A stretch of 64,000 nucleotides of DNA from Phialocephala subalpina (GCA_900073065.1 FJOG01000013.1:147113-211112); one strand, 5' to 3'. Positions 23,722 through 36,031 are shown, counted from the stretch's first letter. Made by a program: numbers and translations. Notes: generated by a model not told the origin, from the letters alone.

Positions 23722-25356
23722 CTGGAGATTACCATGCAGATCAGAGGTTATTTCTGCAATCACCGAGCACGGCCTTCCTTTCCAATGCCTTTCCTCCTAA
23801 TTCCCAGTGTTGATCCTTCGTTGGCAGAGACTATCATGACCACATGTAAGAGAGCGATTGTGTCGACCAAAGTGAGGGAAATGCCGAAGCCGTTTGCGTC
23901 TCGGCGATAATTATATTAAATACAGGTCCCTCAATAGTGTGGAATCGGCAATGTGCCAGCATAGGAGGAAGAATGGCGGACTAGGCTGGCTATCGTACGA
24001 AGGGCGGTGGTTGGGATATAAATTGGCGTGCGAGAGTTCAGCAGAAGAAAAGAAGACCCGCGCCTTCAGGAGCGTCCGAACGATACCCAAGGCCAGGCCA
24101 TTGGGACACCCGTGGAAAATAATACTAACTAATGGCCCACGAAACCACAAGCAGCACCGACAGGCTAAATGCAGGTCCAGTGGTCCAGAAGGTCCTCAGT
24201 GGTCAGAAGAGGGCCCGACTGAGGAGTGGGACGACCCGGAGAAAGCAGAGGGCCAGTGAGAGCCAGTGAGACGCCCGCAAGCATGCTCGGGAACAGTGAG
24301 CCAGGGCCCCGGCGGAGGGAGCTTGGAGCAATTGCTCGAGGAGCTTGGGAAGCATTCGACGCGGGCTAGTTAGACTCTGACCTCGCTCTGACCTTCATGC
24401 CATGCCGCACGCTGGAATTGCCTGCACAAACCGGTAATTTTCCAGCTCCAGCACGCGGGGACCGAAACCTTCGAATGAACGATGTGCGCCATGTCCCGAG
24501 TACGGATGGCTGGGTTTGTGTTGGTAGAGGTGAAGTTTGGGTGACAGGGTTACAGTGGCAGCGAGTGTACAGACCGTTAAGAACCGACAAATTGGAAGAG
24601 ACCCTCAAGCCAGCAAAACCATGTTCAGCCATGACCACAACCAAACTTTCCTGCACATGCATATAACCACAGACTGCTGTCTCAACCGGTACCCTGGCGA
24701 TGGTATGCATTTTCCTGATTCGGATGAGCTTTTACCGGGTACGCAGCTTTCGGGATCGAGAGATCTTGGTTGATGGGAAATCATAAAAACGCGGTCAAGG
24801 CATAGCTCGTGGAAAAAGAAAAGAAGCTTTGATTCGGGATGCAAAACACCTGCCGTTGTAGTCACGGCACCTGTAGAACGGAACATATATAATTTGAGGC
24901 ACGAGTCCATGGAAGGAAGGTAGGAAGGAAGGAAGGAATGGAGAGCACTGATGGGTCAGCCAACCTGCAGCCGCATGTGTTGGGGTTGATCAATGCCGCC
25001 TTCTTCGGGTCTGTTGCGTCGAACAAAACGTCGGCGCATGATGCAGTGTTCTTCTACCTCCCTGCTCCCAGACTGGCTTTTCGTCTCTTGGAACCACCAC
25101 GGGAAGATTATCTGTTCAATCTTTTGAGAACCCGGGTCGTGGGATGTCACACATCGAAGCCACCTCGTGCCGCCACGGAGGGGCGAGGAAATTTTCACGT
25201 TCCAAGATGGGAAAGGTTGCGAAAAGGGCATTGTTCTTTTGACCGGTCTAAATGTTGCACACCTGCCACAAAAAGGTCAAAAAATTAATGTGGTTATTCC
25301 TGACAAAGCCTCCATGCAAGTCCAAGTTCATGCTGATCTTTTTGTGAACACCACAT
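23722..25356. other. Intergenic 1.6 kb
   Basis: Contains a GGAA/AGG microsatellite-like patch (about 24910-24940) and purine-rich sequence around 24180-24320. No coding region or transposon domain recognised. Confidence 0.5.
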
Positions 25357-26814
25357 CTAAGCCTGCACAGCTTGAGCTGTCGAACCATCAATCTTTCTCT
25401 TCTTCGCAAGAGTCATCTGGTCTTCGCTATCCACGACCATGTCATCCTTGATATTCTCAACTGGTTCTTCGCTGGCAATGACATCCGTTCCGGCAACAGT
25501 TGGGAAAGGGGTGAGGACCTTGGTGATATCACCCCACCATTGCTCGCCAAATCTCTTGTACCAGTCGACTGTGATCGCCATACCATCTGAGAAGCTGGTC
25601 TTTTGTTCCCAGCCAAGTTGTCTGAGCTTAGTTCCGTCTACAGCATACCGGTGGTCGTTGAAGGGACGATCGATGGTGTGCTTAACCCACTTGTGAAGCT
25701 CCTCTTGTGTGCTGTGAGGGATGTCGAGGTATGTAAGGAGTTTCGAGCATAGGGTCAAGTTGGAGATCTCGTCGTAGGAACCAACATTGTAAATCTGATC
25801 CATCTGGCCCTTATGAAGAATCGTGTCGAATGCATCTGCGGCATCACCAGCGAAGAGGTATCGTCTCGTAGGAGTTCCGTCTCCGTGAAGAACGACTGGT
25901 TGCCCACGGTGAAGCAACAAGCTGAACTTGGGAATGATCTCTGAATTTTGGTTAGTACTAAGTCTGCTAAATGTCTTAAATAACCAGAAACAAGGTACTC
26001 ACTCTCCGGGTACTGATGTGGGCCATAGACGTTGTTACTTCGCACAATGATCACAGGAAGCTTGAAACTCTTTTGGTAAGAGTGGACAAGCATTTCTGCG
26101 GCAGCCTTGCTTGCGGCGTACGGGTTGGTGGGCGCAAGAATGCTGGTCTCGAGCAAATCATCCGCATCATCTCTGACTTCTCCATAGACCTCATCAGTGG
26201 AGATGTGGATGAACTTCTTGATTCCGTGCTTCTTCGCACTCTCTAGCAGAACGTGGGTACCGTACACGTTTGTATGTGTGAAGGCGTACGAGTTACCGAA
26301 GCTCAAATCGACGTGAGACTGTGCGGCGAAGTGGAATACGGTGTCAATATTATGACGTGTCAAGCAGTCCATGACCTCGGAGGGGTTCGTGATATCGCCA
26401 TGGTAGAAGGTGAAGTTGCGCTTGTCATTGAGCGCGCGAGTGTTGTTCAGCGAGGAGCAGTAGTCCAGCTTGTCGAAGGAGACGATGTTGTACGCATTGG
26501 GGTAGGTCAAGGTAAGATGTCGTACAAGCCAGCATGCACTATGAATGTTAGCAATTGCTTTCGTACTGCGGGGGGTCGCAACGGCGTACATGAAGCCAGC
26601 ACCTCCAGTGATCATAATATTCTTGACATTTGGCAGAGGCTCGAACTTGGTGCTACCAGTCAAGATTGGGGCCTCTTTCCAAACTCCATAGTCCTCAAAG
26701 AACTTCTGGGTATTGGGGTTTGCCGCAGATGCAGCTATTGAACCTGGTCAGCGCAGGTTGGGGAGGTCTGGAGTTGATGATGTTACCGTGTCCATTGGTC
26801 GCGTGGCCAGCCAT
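25357..26814 (-). CDS. UDP-glucose 4,6-dehydratase (UDP-rhamnose/UDP-KDG pathway)
   Basis: Four exons (26787-26814, 26590-26734, 26003-26538, 25357-25940) give 430 aa. It is a short-chain dehydrogenase of the RmlB type, which converts an NDP-glucose to the 4-keto-6-deoxy sugar using tightly bound NAD. The Rossmann motif is GGAGFIA (split by an intron), then FHFAAQSHVD, the active-site STDEVYGE and the catalytic Tyr/Lys of NPYAASKAAAEM, and RSNNVYGPHQYPEK. Fungal members such as the Botrytis enzyme act on UDP-glucose as the first step to UDP-rhamnose. The C-terminal tail of about 60 residues ends in a basic KKRK patch absent from bacterial enzymes. The partner 3,5-epimerase/reductase is not in this window. 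Confidence 0.9.
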
Positions 26815-28283
26815 GATGATGTCGGTCAGAAAATGAATGAAGGAACAAAAGGGCGATCTGGTGGCTGGTCTCCTCTAGTATGACCAGATGGTGAGATTGG
26901 AGATAAAGTTGTGGAGGAGAGATAACTTTCGCGCAAAGGGGGCGGTCTGGTCAAATCCTAGCAGCAGCAAGGCTAAGCGAGATATTCCCGATATTTTTGT
27001 TCGTCAACACTTTCGTAACTCGACACGGAACACTTTAATATGTCATTTCCAAAGTCTCATGGTTAGTTGGACATTGAATCATTGCCACTTCGTACTTCGT
27101 ATGCCTTTTCTTAAATTTTACCCGGCAGTTCTTCTGCGATTATAATAGCTTGCTTAGTGGGCAGAAAACGGTTTGGCGGCCGCATTTCCAAAATTCCGTG
27201 CCTGTACTATACAGATGAGGCTGCTGTGGCAGAGGACAGGCAACGTTCACAGAAAATGTGCTGGAGAGCTTTGCAATTGGTTCGCAGACAGACATCCCAC
27301 ATTCGTGTCCGCGGCGTAACACGATGAAAAATGGGTACTGTAATCTTCATTCCATCCTGCAGAGTTATAAATGAGATACGAGCTGCCAATGCCAATGCTC
27401 GTGTGGATAAGAATCCTTGATATAGGGATCCTCCCGGCTCCAGGAATGTACCGTATCTTCTTTCACAACAACTGTCGCCATCCCACAAGCTGTCACGATC
27501 ACAGGATGATAGGAAGGAACCTCGGACCAAACGAGGGCAGGACATGAGGAGTCGTTGAGACTGGACGATCTGGTGTCGAATCCACCAGGGGCTAACGCAC
27601 ATTCAGGGATTCAGGGGGACCTGAACCCCTCCTAACTTTTATTTCAGCCACGCCAGGGATGAGCCAATGGAGGGCAAGAGAAAGCTTGAATCGTGGAAGA
27701 ATCAATATGGGAGGTAATATACGGGAGGTAATATACGGGAGGTAATATACGGGAGATTATTCAAGCAGAAAGCTGTTACTTTATGTTCAGCGGGGAGCAA
27801 GGAAGGTGTATTTACAATTCCTGTAGGAATAAAATCTCCCATACTGTTAAGTAAAGTAAGATTAATTTACGTATCTAAGTTCAAACGAGGGGCAGACCCA
27901 GGATATGTACAGTACACCCAATTACGGTAGTTGGCCTTTCTTTAGATCCGCTCGAGTATTAATTAATGGCACACCTTGGGTCTAAATACGGAGATAAAAG
28001 TCGTGAGGCAATGTTCGGTAATTCGAAGCCGAACTCGATTCCACTTCGGGCTGGCGTTTGATCTCCCTCAGGCCGCGCAGCATTCCCGCATCCTTGCCGC
28101 TTCTCTAATACGACACCCAGCGATTTCCTCATCGCACTGCGACAATCTGAATCCTTCAACTCTTCAACTTCACCTTGGGGAATGCCGTGATCCTTCTCGA
28201 CTTACATTCATTCATTCATATTTTCTCTTAGTGTGTCTATTTCGCTGCCTATTTCGCGATCGATTCCCGTCTTTCCAGCAACA
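26815..28283. other. Intergenic 1.5 kb with a 14-bp tandem repeat
   Basis: Divergent upstream region of the dehydratase (-) and the sugar-phosphate carrier (+). It contains the tandem repeat listed separately. Open frames on the minus strand near 27207-27602 show no family features. Confidence 0.5.
27709..27761. repeat. Tandem repeat, 14-bp unit, three full copies plus a partial
   Basis: The unit GGGAGGTAATATAC occurs at 27709-27722, 27723-27736 and 27737-27750, followed by a partial divergent copy, GGGAGATTATT. It lies in AT-rich intergenic DNA about 520 bp before the carrier gene. No function is known. Confidence 0.85.
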
Positions 28284-29698
28284 ATGGCCGAACGAATCGT
28301 CGATCGCGAGCCCTCCATCAGCTCGTCCACGACCGAGGCGGAAATATTCGAGGACAATGAGAAGAGTGGAAGCTCGACAGATGGAGGATTCGTCAAGCTG
28401 AAGAGCCCAGAGGAGATGGAAATTGGAGATGACGTGGAAAGAGCAGAATTGTTACCAGGAGAGCACGAGAAACCACCAGCGCCCAAGACACCTGAGACTT
28501 CCACACGATCTGCAGTCATATGGATGGTTGTGAACACATTAGCCACAATCGGCATCGTGAGTTCTATTATCCTCTCCAGATCTGCCAGCAATCACTGACA
28601 ATGCTTCGTTCAGGTCTTTACCAACAAGGCGATTTTCTCGGATCCTTCCTTGAAACTCGCACAACTCACATTCGCGGCTTTCCACTTCTTCATAACATGG
28701 CTGACATTGTTCACCTTGTCCCGGCCTCGATTTGCGATGTTCACGCCAAGAAAGGTTGCGATCAAGGAGATCTTCCCTCTGGCTATTGCCATGGCGCTCA
28801 ACGTCATCCTCCCGAATCTGTCTTTGGCTTTCTCGACAGTCACCTTTTACCAGGTCGCTAGAATTCTGCTTACGCCTGTGGTTGCCCTGATGAACTTTGT
28901 CCTTTATAAAGCGACTCTTCCGAGAAATGCTATCTATGCGTTGGTACCGGCTTGTTTTGGTGTAGGAATGGTTTCATACTACGATTCGCTGCCAGCAGCA
29001 GATGCCAGCATCAAGACAACCAGCACTCTGGGTGTTATTTTTGCCTTCTCTGGAATTTTCGCCAGCTCTCTATACACTGTGTGGATTGCCAGCTACCACA
29101 AGAAGCTCCAAATGAACAGTATGCAATTGCTGTTCAACCAGGCTCCTTTGGCAGCTTTCATGCTGCTCTATGTTATCCCATTCGTGGATACTTTCCCAGT
29201 ATGGACCGAAGTACCAGTGAACAGATGGGTCATGATCATGATGGTAAGTTTTAGGAAATTGTCTTCGAGAGCTTGGCTGACGAGTTTCACTTTAGTCCGG
29301 TTTCTTCGCATGCATAATCAACATGTCACAATTCTTTATCATTGCACAGACTGGGCCAGTCTCAAGCACAGTCGTTGGCCACGTCAAGACTTGTTCCATT
29401 GTAGCTCTTGGCTGGATGACGTCCGGACGAGCTGTTGGTGACAAGTCAGTGATTGGCGTTTTCATCGCCATTGGAGGAATCATAACGTAAGTTCCCTTTC
29501 ATCCTCTTGTCGTTGCTTCAAAGTTGCAGTCAAGCATTTGGACGGTTTCACTTAGATGGGAACCAAGACAAGCTTTCCGAGTGCGACTCGGTCCCGAACT
29601 TCTCCTCAACTTCCAGCACCCTTCCTTGCAGAATATACTAACAAGACGTTAGCTACTCCGTCGTAATGCTGAAGCACAAGGCTCAGCAAGGAAAATAA
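28284..29698 (+). CDS. Triose-phosphate-transporter-family carrier (SLC35E-like)
   Basis: Four exons (28284-28556, 28614-29243, 29296-29486, 29653-29698) give 379 aa. An acidic cytosolic N-terminus of about 75 residues precedes some ten hydrophobic segments. Family features are TNKAIFSDPSLKLAQLTFAAFHF, LSLAFSTVTFYQVARILLTP and the C-terminal FFIIAQTGPVSSTVVGHVKT with SGRAVGDKSVIGVFIA. The TPT/nucleotide-sugar transporter superfamily exchanges sugar phosphates or nucleotide sugars across Golgi/ER membranes. The exact substrate is unknown. The last intron is unusually long here (about 166 bp), and the last exon encodes only YSVVMLKHKAQQGK, a Lys-rich C-terminus of ER/Golgi type. Confidence 0.88.
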
Positions 29699-29973
29699 TC
29701 GTCTGATCTACAGTACTACGGATCGGATGCACGACCTTAAGATCCGCCCTCCATTTCTCCGCTGGGTACGTTTCAGGTCTGCACGTGCGATGATGAGCGG
29801 ATCCTTCCACGCGTCCTGCATCATACAGTGCGAAACTCCAGCCAAGGGCAATCAAGAGAGAAATCAGTTGTAAAATCAGCATTTGGCGAACTGTGGGGGC
29901 GTTTCGGTATTTCGGATTTTCCACCGGAATGTGCGTATATCCATCGAAGAATTCCATAGACATGAAATTTGAG
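29649..29973 (-). CDS. Possible small membrane protein antisense to the carrier 3' end, doubtful
   Basis: An ATG-started frame of about 107 codons beginning MSMEFFDGYTHIPVENPKY, with one hydrophobic stretch, MLILQLISLLIALGWSFALY. It overlaps the last exon of the carrier on the other strand. Only the first two thirds, before the overlap, looks protein-like. No family known. It might be a real tail-overlapping gene or a chance ORF. Confidence 0.25.
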
Positions 29974-31631
29974 CAATTGAGCAATAATTTCCACTCGAGT
30001 GAATTGCGGAATGTTGGTTCTTTATGTTGCTTTTGGGTGTGAAACACGACTGAACCAAGACAAGAAGCCCCTGATTCTAATCAAGGACACATCTCTCGTT
30101 ATGGGATCTCCCGCAGCCACAAATATTTTATTGCAAGCCACCGAGCATCTCGAACACGCGGTGATCTATTCATTTGAGACAGAGTTCCATTCCTCAAAAA
30201 TAAGATACTCGATGTACAAAGCGTCAAATCATCAAATAGCTTCAGCTGCTAGGTATAGCTGCTACCGAGTAGGGCAATCGAAGATCAATACTTGAATAAG
30301 CATGTTGAAAGCTCAACAATCAAGTTATTGATTTCGAGTTCGTCAGACTTTGTCAATGTTCAACATCATGCTCTCTACATTGGCTCTTTTCTTCAAATGG
30401 CGAACCTCACACCTGCACCTGTCAAGCTCACCATTTTATTCATCTTCATACTCTTGACTTTTCTGGATAATTACAATGTGAGACCTCTTACCTTCTCATG
30501 AAGTTTATCCTACTCTTTATCCTCTCACTACCCCCTCTTTTGTTCTCCGCTAGCTACATTGCTTCCCCACCAGCATCACACCTTTTAAGGCTTAACACCG
30601 TACTTTATACATCCAGTCCCTAGCCACCCAACACGAAACCCCCCACCTCATCTTCGCAGGCATATCCGAACCCTCCAAACTCCACGATGCCGATAAAAAA
30701 AACAAACACAAACACAAGCACCAACACCAACTCACCCTCCCTCTCCGATGAAGCCGCTGGTCAACTACGGGGTAGCACAAGATAGTATCATTCTCGAGAT
30801 CCTCTCTTTACCGGACCCTGGGTCTGAAACCACATCTTCGAACAATCCTCCGCCTCCCGCTTCACCTCTTGACCCACCTTCAAGAACCGAGGAAGGTGTA
30901 GGAGATGGGGAGGAAGAAGGGGAGAAGAAAAAGAGAGGGGAAGAAGGAAGATCCAAGACAAGCGTTTCCTGTTCCTAGTGATGTGTATACAAAGAAACAT
31001 ATGATGACGTTTAGACCGATTTGGGAGGTGATTATTGATGGGGTGGTTGAGGAGTGACGAGAAGGGGTGCGGGATGGGAGGGATGGATGGATGATTTCAA
31101 GATGATTTCAAGGCGAGAGGAAGACGCGAGAGGAAGAATGTCCGAGGAGAGTGGAGGGAATGAGGATGTCGAGAACTTGAAAGGAGGGTGGGAAGAAATC
31201 TGGGGATGCGAGAGGAGTGGTATGAGAGGTGGAGGGAGATGATGGCGGTGGTGGGAGGTAGGAAAGGTGAAGGAACGTGGAGAGGTTGGGCAAGGCTCGG
31301 AAAGGGAGAGGTAGTTGCAATGCTGTTCCGAGGGATGTAAGATTTTGGGTCGATGATAAGTCTATGTAGTTCATGACACGAATGCACTGGATTCGGACAG
31401 AGATTTACTTTACTTTCGAATTCCAGACATCAAACAAAAACCTCTGTAAAAGGGTTGTAAACACGCATTTCATGATCATTTCATCTGGGCCAAGGAGTGA
31501 TCTTTACAAACAAGGCATCACACCTCATTCAATTCAACTAACACAAAAATCCCTCTAAATTCTCCCAAACTCCATGCCATGCATACAAACAATTCCAATT
31601 CAAAACAAATTCTACAATACAAAAGCCCGGA
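29974..31631. other. Intergenic with scattered coding-like fragments
   Basis: A plus-strand ATG at 30397 gives MANLTPAPVKLTILFIFILL, then a GTGAGA donor-like site. Later open frames to 31057 end with TFRPIWEVIIDGVVEE in another frame. I could not join them into one gene. A purine-rich tract follows at 30890-31270. This could be an unsolved gene or a relic. Confidence 0.3.
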
Positions 31632-32742
31632 TCATGTATCAATGATATGATCAACACTACAAAGCTGATATTCAGGACACCACTTATCCAAACTCAACAT
31701 CTGCTCTTTCAGCCATCTGTGTACTTGATGCACTCCTAGCGGATGCGGATAATCGATCGTCTCGACGCTGAATGTCCTTGCTACTTCCATGCTTGGCAGT
31801 TCTATCTGGGCGCCGTCTTCTGAGTAGTCTTCTTTCTGGAGTTTTAACATCCTGCATTGCACTGCATCAGCTTCTTGCTCTTTCACTCCAAAACTCTCGT
31901 TTGAATGAGAAAGAGTAGGAGGGAGAGGGAGCTTACCGATCATAATACCACTGATCCTCAAACCTAACCTTCTCCGTCTTCGTCTCCTCCCAATCCCACT
32001 CCTCAAGCACCCTCAACGTCGTACTCCTCTTCCTCAAACTCAACCCCCCATTATACCCCACCCCTAATCCCGCCGCAATCGGCGCCCCTACAAAATCATA
32101 CTGGAAATAATCATCTACGCTCCTCGCCGCATTAGCACACAACATACTATCACTCTGAAAGATCAAAATATGTTCCGCTGGCTCCAAATCCTCCCATAAC
32201 CATTTCTTCGTCATAAATGCGTTTACGGAATCGGAGTTTGTGAATAGGACTTCTTGGGGAAGCATTCGGACTTGGATGATGCCCATTTTCAGGTAGCGGG
32301 CGAGGGCTGCTGAGGAGGAGAATTGACCGACGGATTCGGGGGAAGTGTAGATTAGGATTGGCCAGGTGGGACCGAGGACTGAGGAGAAGTGGAGGATTAG
32401 GGGGACGAGGTTTGTTCGGAATCTTGTTTCGACGATGACTGCTGCCTTATTGCTCAAACTTCCATTGAAGATATTCTCTCCTAGAATGGTGCTGTCTTTG
32501 GGTTTTGCGTGCCATATTTCTCCACGTTGACCGGTGGGTACTGGATCTGCGGGAGATGTAGTTGTTTGAACGGCTGCAGTAGGAGGGGTCTCGAGTGTGG
32601 GTTGAGAGGATTGGTAGATGCTAAGGAGTGTGTGTTGTGGGTAGCAGAGCTTGATTGTCCAGATTATGATGAGGGAGAGGAAGGCGCTGAGGACGATGTT
32701 ACGATTCCTGCGCCGCCGCTCGTCGACGGTGCTGAGGGTCAT
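31632..32742 (-). CDS. DUF5672 glycosyltransferase-like type II membrane protein, copy A
   Basis: Two exons (31937-32742, 31632-31851) give 341 aa. A short basic N-terminus and a signal-anchor (NIVLSAFLSLIIIWTIKLCY) are followed by a Thr/Pro-rich stem and the DUF5672 domain. Conserved points shared with the two copies downstream are VPLILHFSSVLGPTWPI, the acidic FQSDSMLCAN, the glycine motif YNGGLSLRK and FEDQWYYDR. The layout (anchor, stem, lumenal domain) and the Asp/Ser motif fit a Golgi glycosyltransferase, though the DUF has no proven activity that I know of. This copy is the most divergent of the three and is transcribed away from them. Its C-terminus has a conserved-looking HPLGVHQVH. 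Confidence 0.82.
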
Positions 32743-32959
32743 GGTCAGCGACCGTTATGAAGGTATGAGGTGTGGTCGATGCTGGCGTTGCTGTCGAGCT
32801 TGAGCTTCGGAAAGGGATTAAAGGAATGTATGCTCCGCCATCCAACCCAACGTCCTCCCGAGTATAGAGAACCGTCAAAGAATTCGAGGGCCTGTCGTCG
32901 TCGATGCTCCCTGCAATTGATGCAAAACCTCCTCCACCCGAATTCTCGAGATTGTGGCC

Positions 32960-32980
32960 AGAGAGAGAGAGAGAGAGAGA
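32960..32980. repeat. GA microsatellite
   Basis: An uninterrupted AG/GA run of 21 bases followed by six A. It lies about 220 bp upstream of DUF5672 copy A. Such GA tracts in fungi are common in promoters. Confidence 0.9.
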
Positions 32981-33177
32981 AAAAAAGCCACACTCGATCC
33001 GTATGGAAAGGATTTCAAAAAGCGCGGGATGTAAACTCGCACGTGAAAACGATTCAGCTGGTGAAGAATGCAAAATGGCTGCTTTGGGCGTTCTGCTGGT
33101 CTAGTCAAGAAACAGCTAAAGAGGTCTCAGAAGACAATTTCGCTCGATAAGGAAACATAGAAGAAAATACAAGAGTC

Positions 33178-33196
33178 AGAGAGAGAGAGAGAGAGA
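33178..33196. repeat. GA microsatellite, second tract
   Basis: A second AG run of about 19 bases, followed by GTGAGAGTGAAAGAGAG, 200 bp from the first in the same intergenic region. Confidence 0.9.
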
Positions 33197-34707
33197 GTGA
33201 GAGTGAAAGAGAGTTTTCGTCTGAAGATGCAAACCGAAACGAGATGGTTCAGATGCAGATCGTAAGCAGAAGAAATCTTACCTGGTAGCATCCCATCCCA
33301 TGTTCTGGGACCCATATCGATCCAGAATTGGAGATGGCAGGCCCCAACGTTGTGCTGAAGAGCAATAAAATAGTGGATCAGTTGTATCAAGCAAGAGCGC
33401 GGCAGTGTTTCAGCTGGTGGTGTTTGATAGGCGGGGCGCACGGGCCATAAGACGTACAGTCTTGAAGACGCGTCCCGAATAAAACGCCACAGGCCAAACC
33501 CTGTGAAGGCAAGAATGAGGGCGGTAATTTATTTGAGGCATGTTAATTGGGAATGTTATACCCTCTGAGGCTCCGCCCCTGAATCCACAGGGCCTGGAGG
33601 TGGGGTGGAGTGGAAATAATTGAATGACGAATCATCAGAACCTGCCACGAGTTTAAGCTTTTGATAGACTCACGCTCGCCCTGTCTCGCTATGTATCCCC
33701 TTTTTGGCTGTACGGAGGCATACCCCACGTGGGATACCCTTGGAAGAGACAGCTGTTCTCTTCTCCTTCGGGTTCAGCTCAGCATGAATTCTCAGGCGAT
33801 TCAAGCCTCACTGGCTGAACTTTCCCTCTTGGAATTGCAATGCGCCATCGATTACGCATTGGGGTTTGCATCATGATAGGCGGGGAGCTGCTGATGATGA
33901 TCATTCATATTCATGATATCAAGACTTCTGTGATTCCTTCGATGACGATGCAAGCTCCCTTTGAACTCGGCGGCTACGGCTTGCAAACGGGCAAGAAACA
34001 TGAGATGAAGGAAGATTTATCAGGTGTAGAAAATCGGAGTACGGGAGTGTTTTGCAAAAGGTGATCAAACGAAAATAAGCATCTCAATTAACCAGGATAG
34101 GGGTTGGGACCCACTCCTCGAAGTCGAAGTCCAGGCCATCATTCCAGGCCCTTGCCTGGGTCGAGATGTCACCCCAACTCCGACATTCGTACTTGCTGTT
34201 GGACGGAACTTTACGTTGTCTGCTCCTGATCCGAAGGCGATACAAAGTACTGTAATATCTCGCACAAAATTCAATGACATAAAACACGAGCCACGGTACG
34301 ATACGGTAAAACTAAGTCTCAATCCGTGCAGCCAAGCTGTCAACCATCAACACTCGCAGATCTTCGTTTAGAACCTTCCCTCCCACTGGAAATACAAGGA
34401 TTACACGGAAGCACCAGCCTAAAATTCCTATTTTCAGCGCCCCCAAGCCTGATTCCAACGTTCTTCAAACCTCAGGCCGCGTCAGCCACAGCTGGTGCAG
34501 GTCGCCCGTATTCCGAGCTGGAACCTCATCTCCAGATTTTACTGTACAGTACACAGAAACTGGTGGCACTCGCGCGAGTTTCTTGGCCACTTCGCCCCTT
34601 TCGCAAACCTGTCCTCGACGACAACAGGACATTGAATTGTCACCTGTTTTGCTACGACGACATCACGACGCTCGAAGGAGCGAAGCAGAGAGAGGAAGGA
34701 AGGAAAG

Positions 34708-36031
34708 ATGGCTTCCGCAGCGAGTGATATGACGATTGATGATGCGTGGGAATATACGAAGGGAGCTGTGCTAGCAGGATGGTCGAAGACGACGCGACGG
34801 ATGCGCGCTGCTGGTGCCTTTATAATCTTTGTGTACGTCTTTCTCCTCGGATCCTCATGCTATCCCATCCCTCCCTTCCATCAATTCTCCGGCATCAATC
34901 ATCTCTCGCAATGTTGCTGAAGAACGAGACTGACCATCGCCTCACAGGCTCCTTGCGATTGTGTTATTCCAACCATCAGTACCCACGATACCACATCTCC
35001 CCAAAGCCCCCTCCATCCACCTCGAATATGGCAACGCCCCCGCCGAATCCCCCTACAATATCTCCAAAGTTGCCATCCTAATCGAAAACCGCAAAAACCC
35101 GATCCTCGCCCCCCTCATGCTACACTTCATGTCCGTGGTCCCACCCGACTGGCGATTCCGCTTCATGGGCTCCGACGAATCCGTCGAGTATCTCAACACT
35201 TCTCGCGCTATCCGGAATCACGTCGCGAGCGGAAAGTTGGATCTGACGTATATTCCAGCAAACATGAGTACAGGAAGTCAGGAAGAGATTTCAAGATTTT
35301 TGACAACATTGTGGTTATACGAAGTGGTGCTTCAGCCGGCGGAATGGTTATTGGTTTTCCAGACTGATAGTATGCTCTGCGCCAACTCGAGGCAATCACT
35401 AAATAACTGGTTGGATTACGATTGGGTTGGTGCGCCTTGGAATCCTAATGGGAGGTTTGGAGGAAATGGAGGACTCAGCTTGCGTCGCGTGAGCAAGATC
35501 ATCGAAGTCTTGAAAAATCAACGTAGGATACCAAATACAGAACCAGAAGATGTCTGGCTCACGGATCGACTGGGCCATATCCCCGGCGCCAAACTCGCAA
35601 ACGGAACCGTTTCTTTAACATTCAGTGGAGAAATGTATGGAGGAGAAGGCGAAAAAGTCGGAGGAGGCAAAAAGAAGAAACCTTCCACCGACCCAACCAA
35701 AGCCGGCGAACTCATCAAGGGCATTGATGATTGGAGAGACGGATTCTACGAACCGATGGGATATCATACTGGTGGATCAGGGAGAACACTTCATGGAGGT
35801 ATCTGGGGAACTCCGGAGATGAGGAAACATATTTGGGGATATTGTCCTGAGGTTAAGATGATGTTGGAGATGGATGCTGCGAAGTATGTGCCGGGCGAGT
35901 GTCATGCTAACTGGAAGAGGATGGAGGAGGGATGGGATGGGATGTATGGGAATATGGGAGGAGCGGGAGAGACGGAGTGGATTGATGGGGAGGAGTATCC
36001 TATGTTACCGGCAGGGTTGATGCCTTGGTAG
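34708..36031 (+). CDS. DUF5672 glycosyltransferase-like type II membrane protein, copy B
   Basis: Two exons (34708-34832, 34948-36031) give 402 aa. The signal anchor AGAFIIFVLLAIVLFQPSVP is completed across the intron. The lumenal domain shows APLMLHFMSVVPPDWRF, WLLVFQTDSMLCAN, DWVGAPW, RFGGNGGLSLRR and TEPEDVWLTDRL. It differs from copies A and C by an insert of about 35 residues rich in Gly and Lys (GEKVGGGKKKKPSTDP) before the conserved PMGYHTGG and by a long acidic/Gly-rich C-terminus. It is in tandem with copy C, whose start is 1.1 kb downstream. Probably acts in the secretory pathway; enzymatic role inferred only. Confidence 0.84.

Larger units (their letters stand above)
32743..34707. 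promoter_or_regulatory. Divergent 2-kb intergenic region between DUF5672 copies A and B
   Basis: Contains both promoters, because copy A runs left and copy B right. It carries two GA-dinucleotide tracts (listed). No other gene is convincing. Confidence 0.5.

Noticed and set aside
27207..27602. 131-codon minus-strand frame
   Set aside because: No family features and no supporting splice or start context; lies in AT-variable intergenic DNA.
32962..33215. GA tracts as possible centromere or telomere DNA
   Set aside because: Too short and not the fungal TTAGGG type; simple microsatellites.
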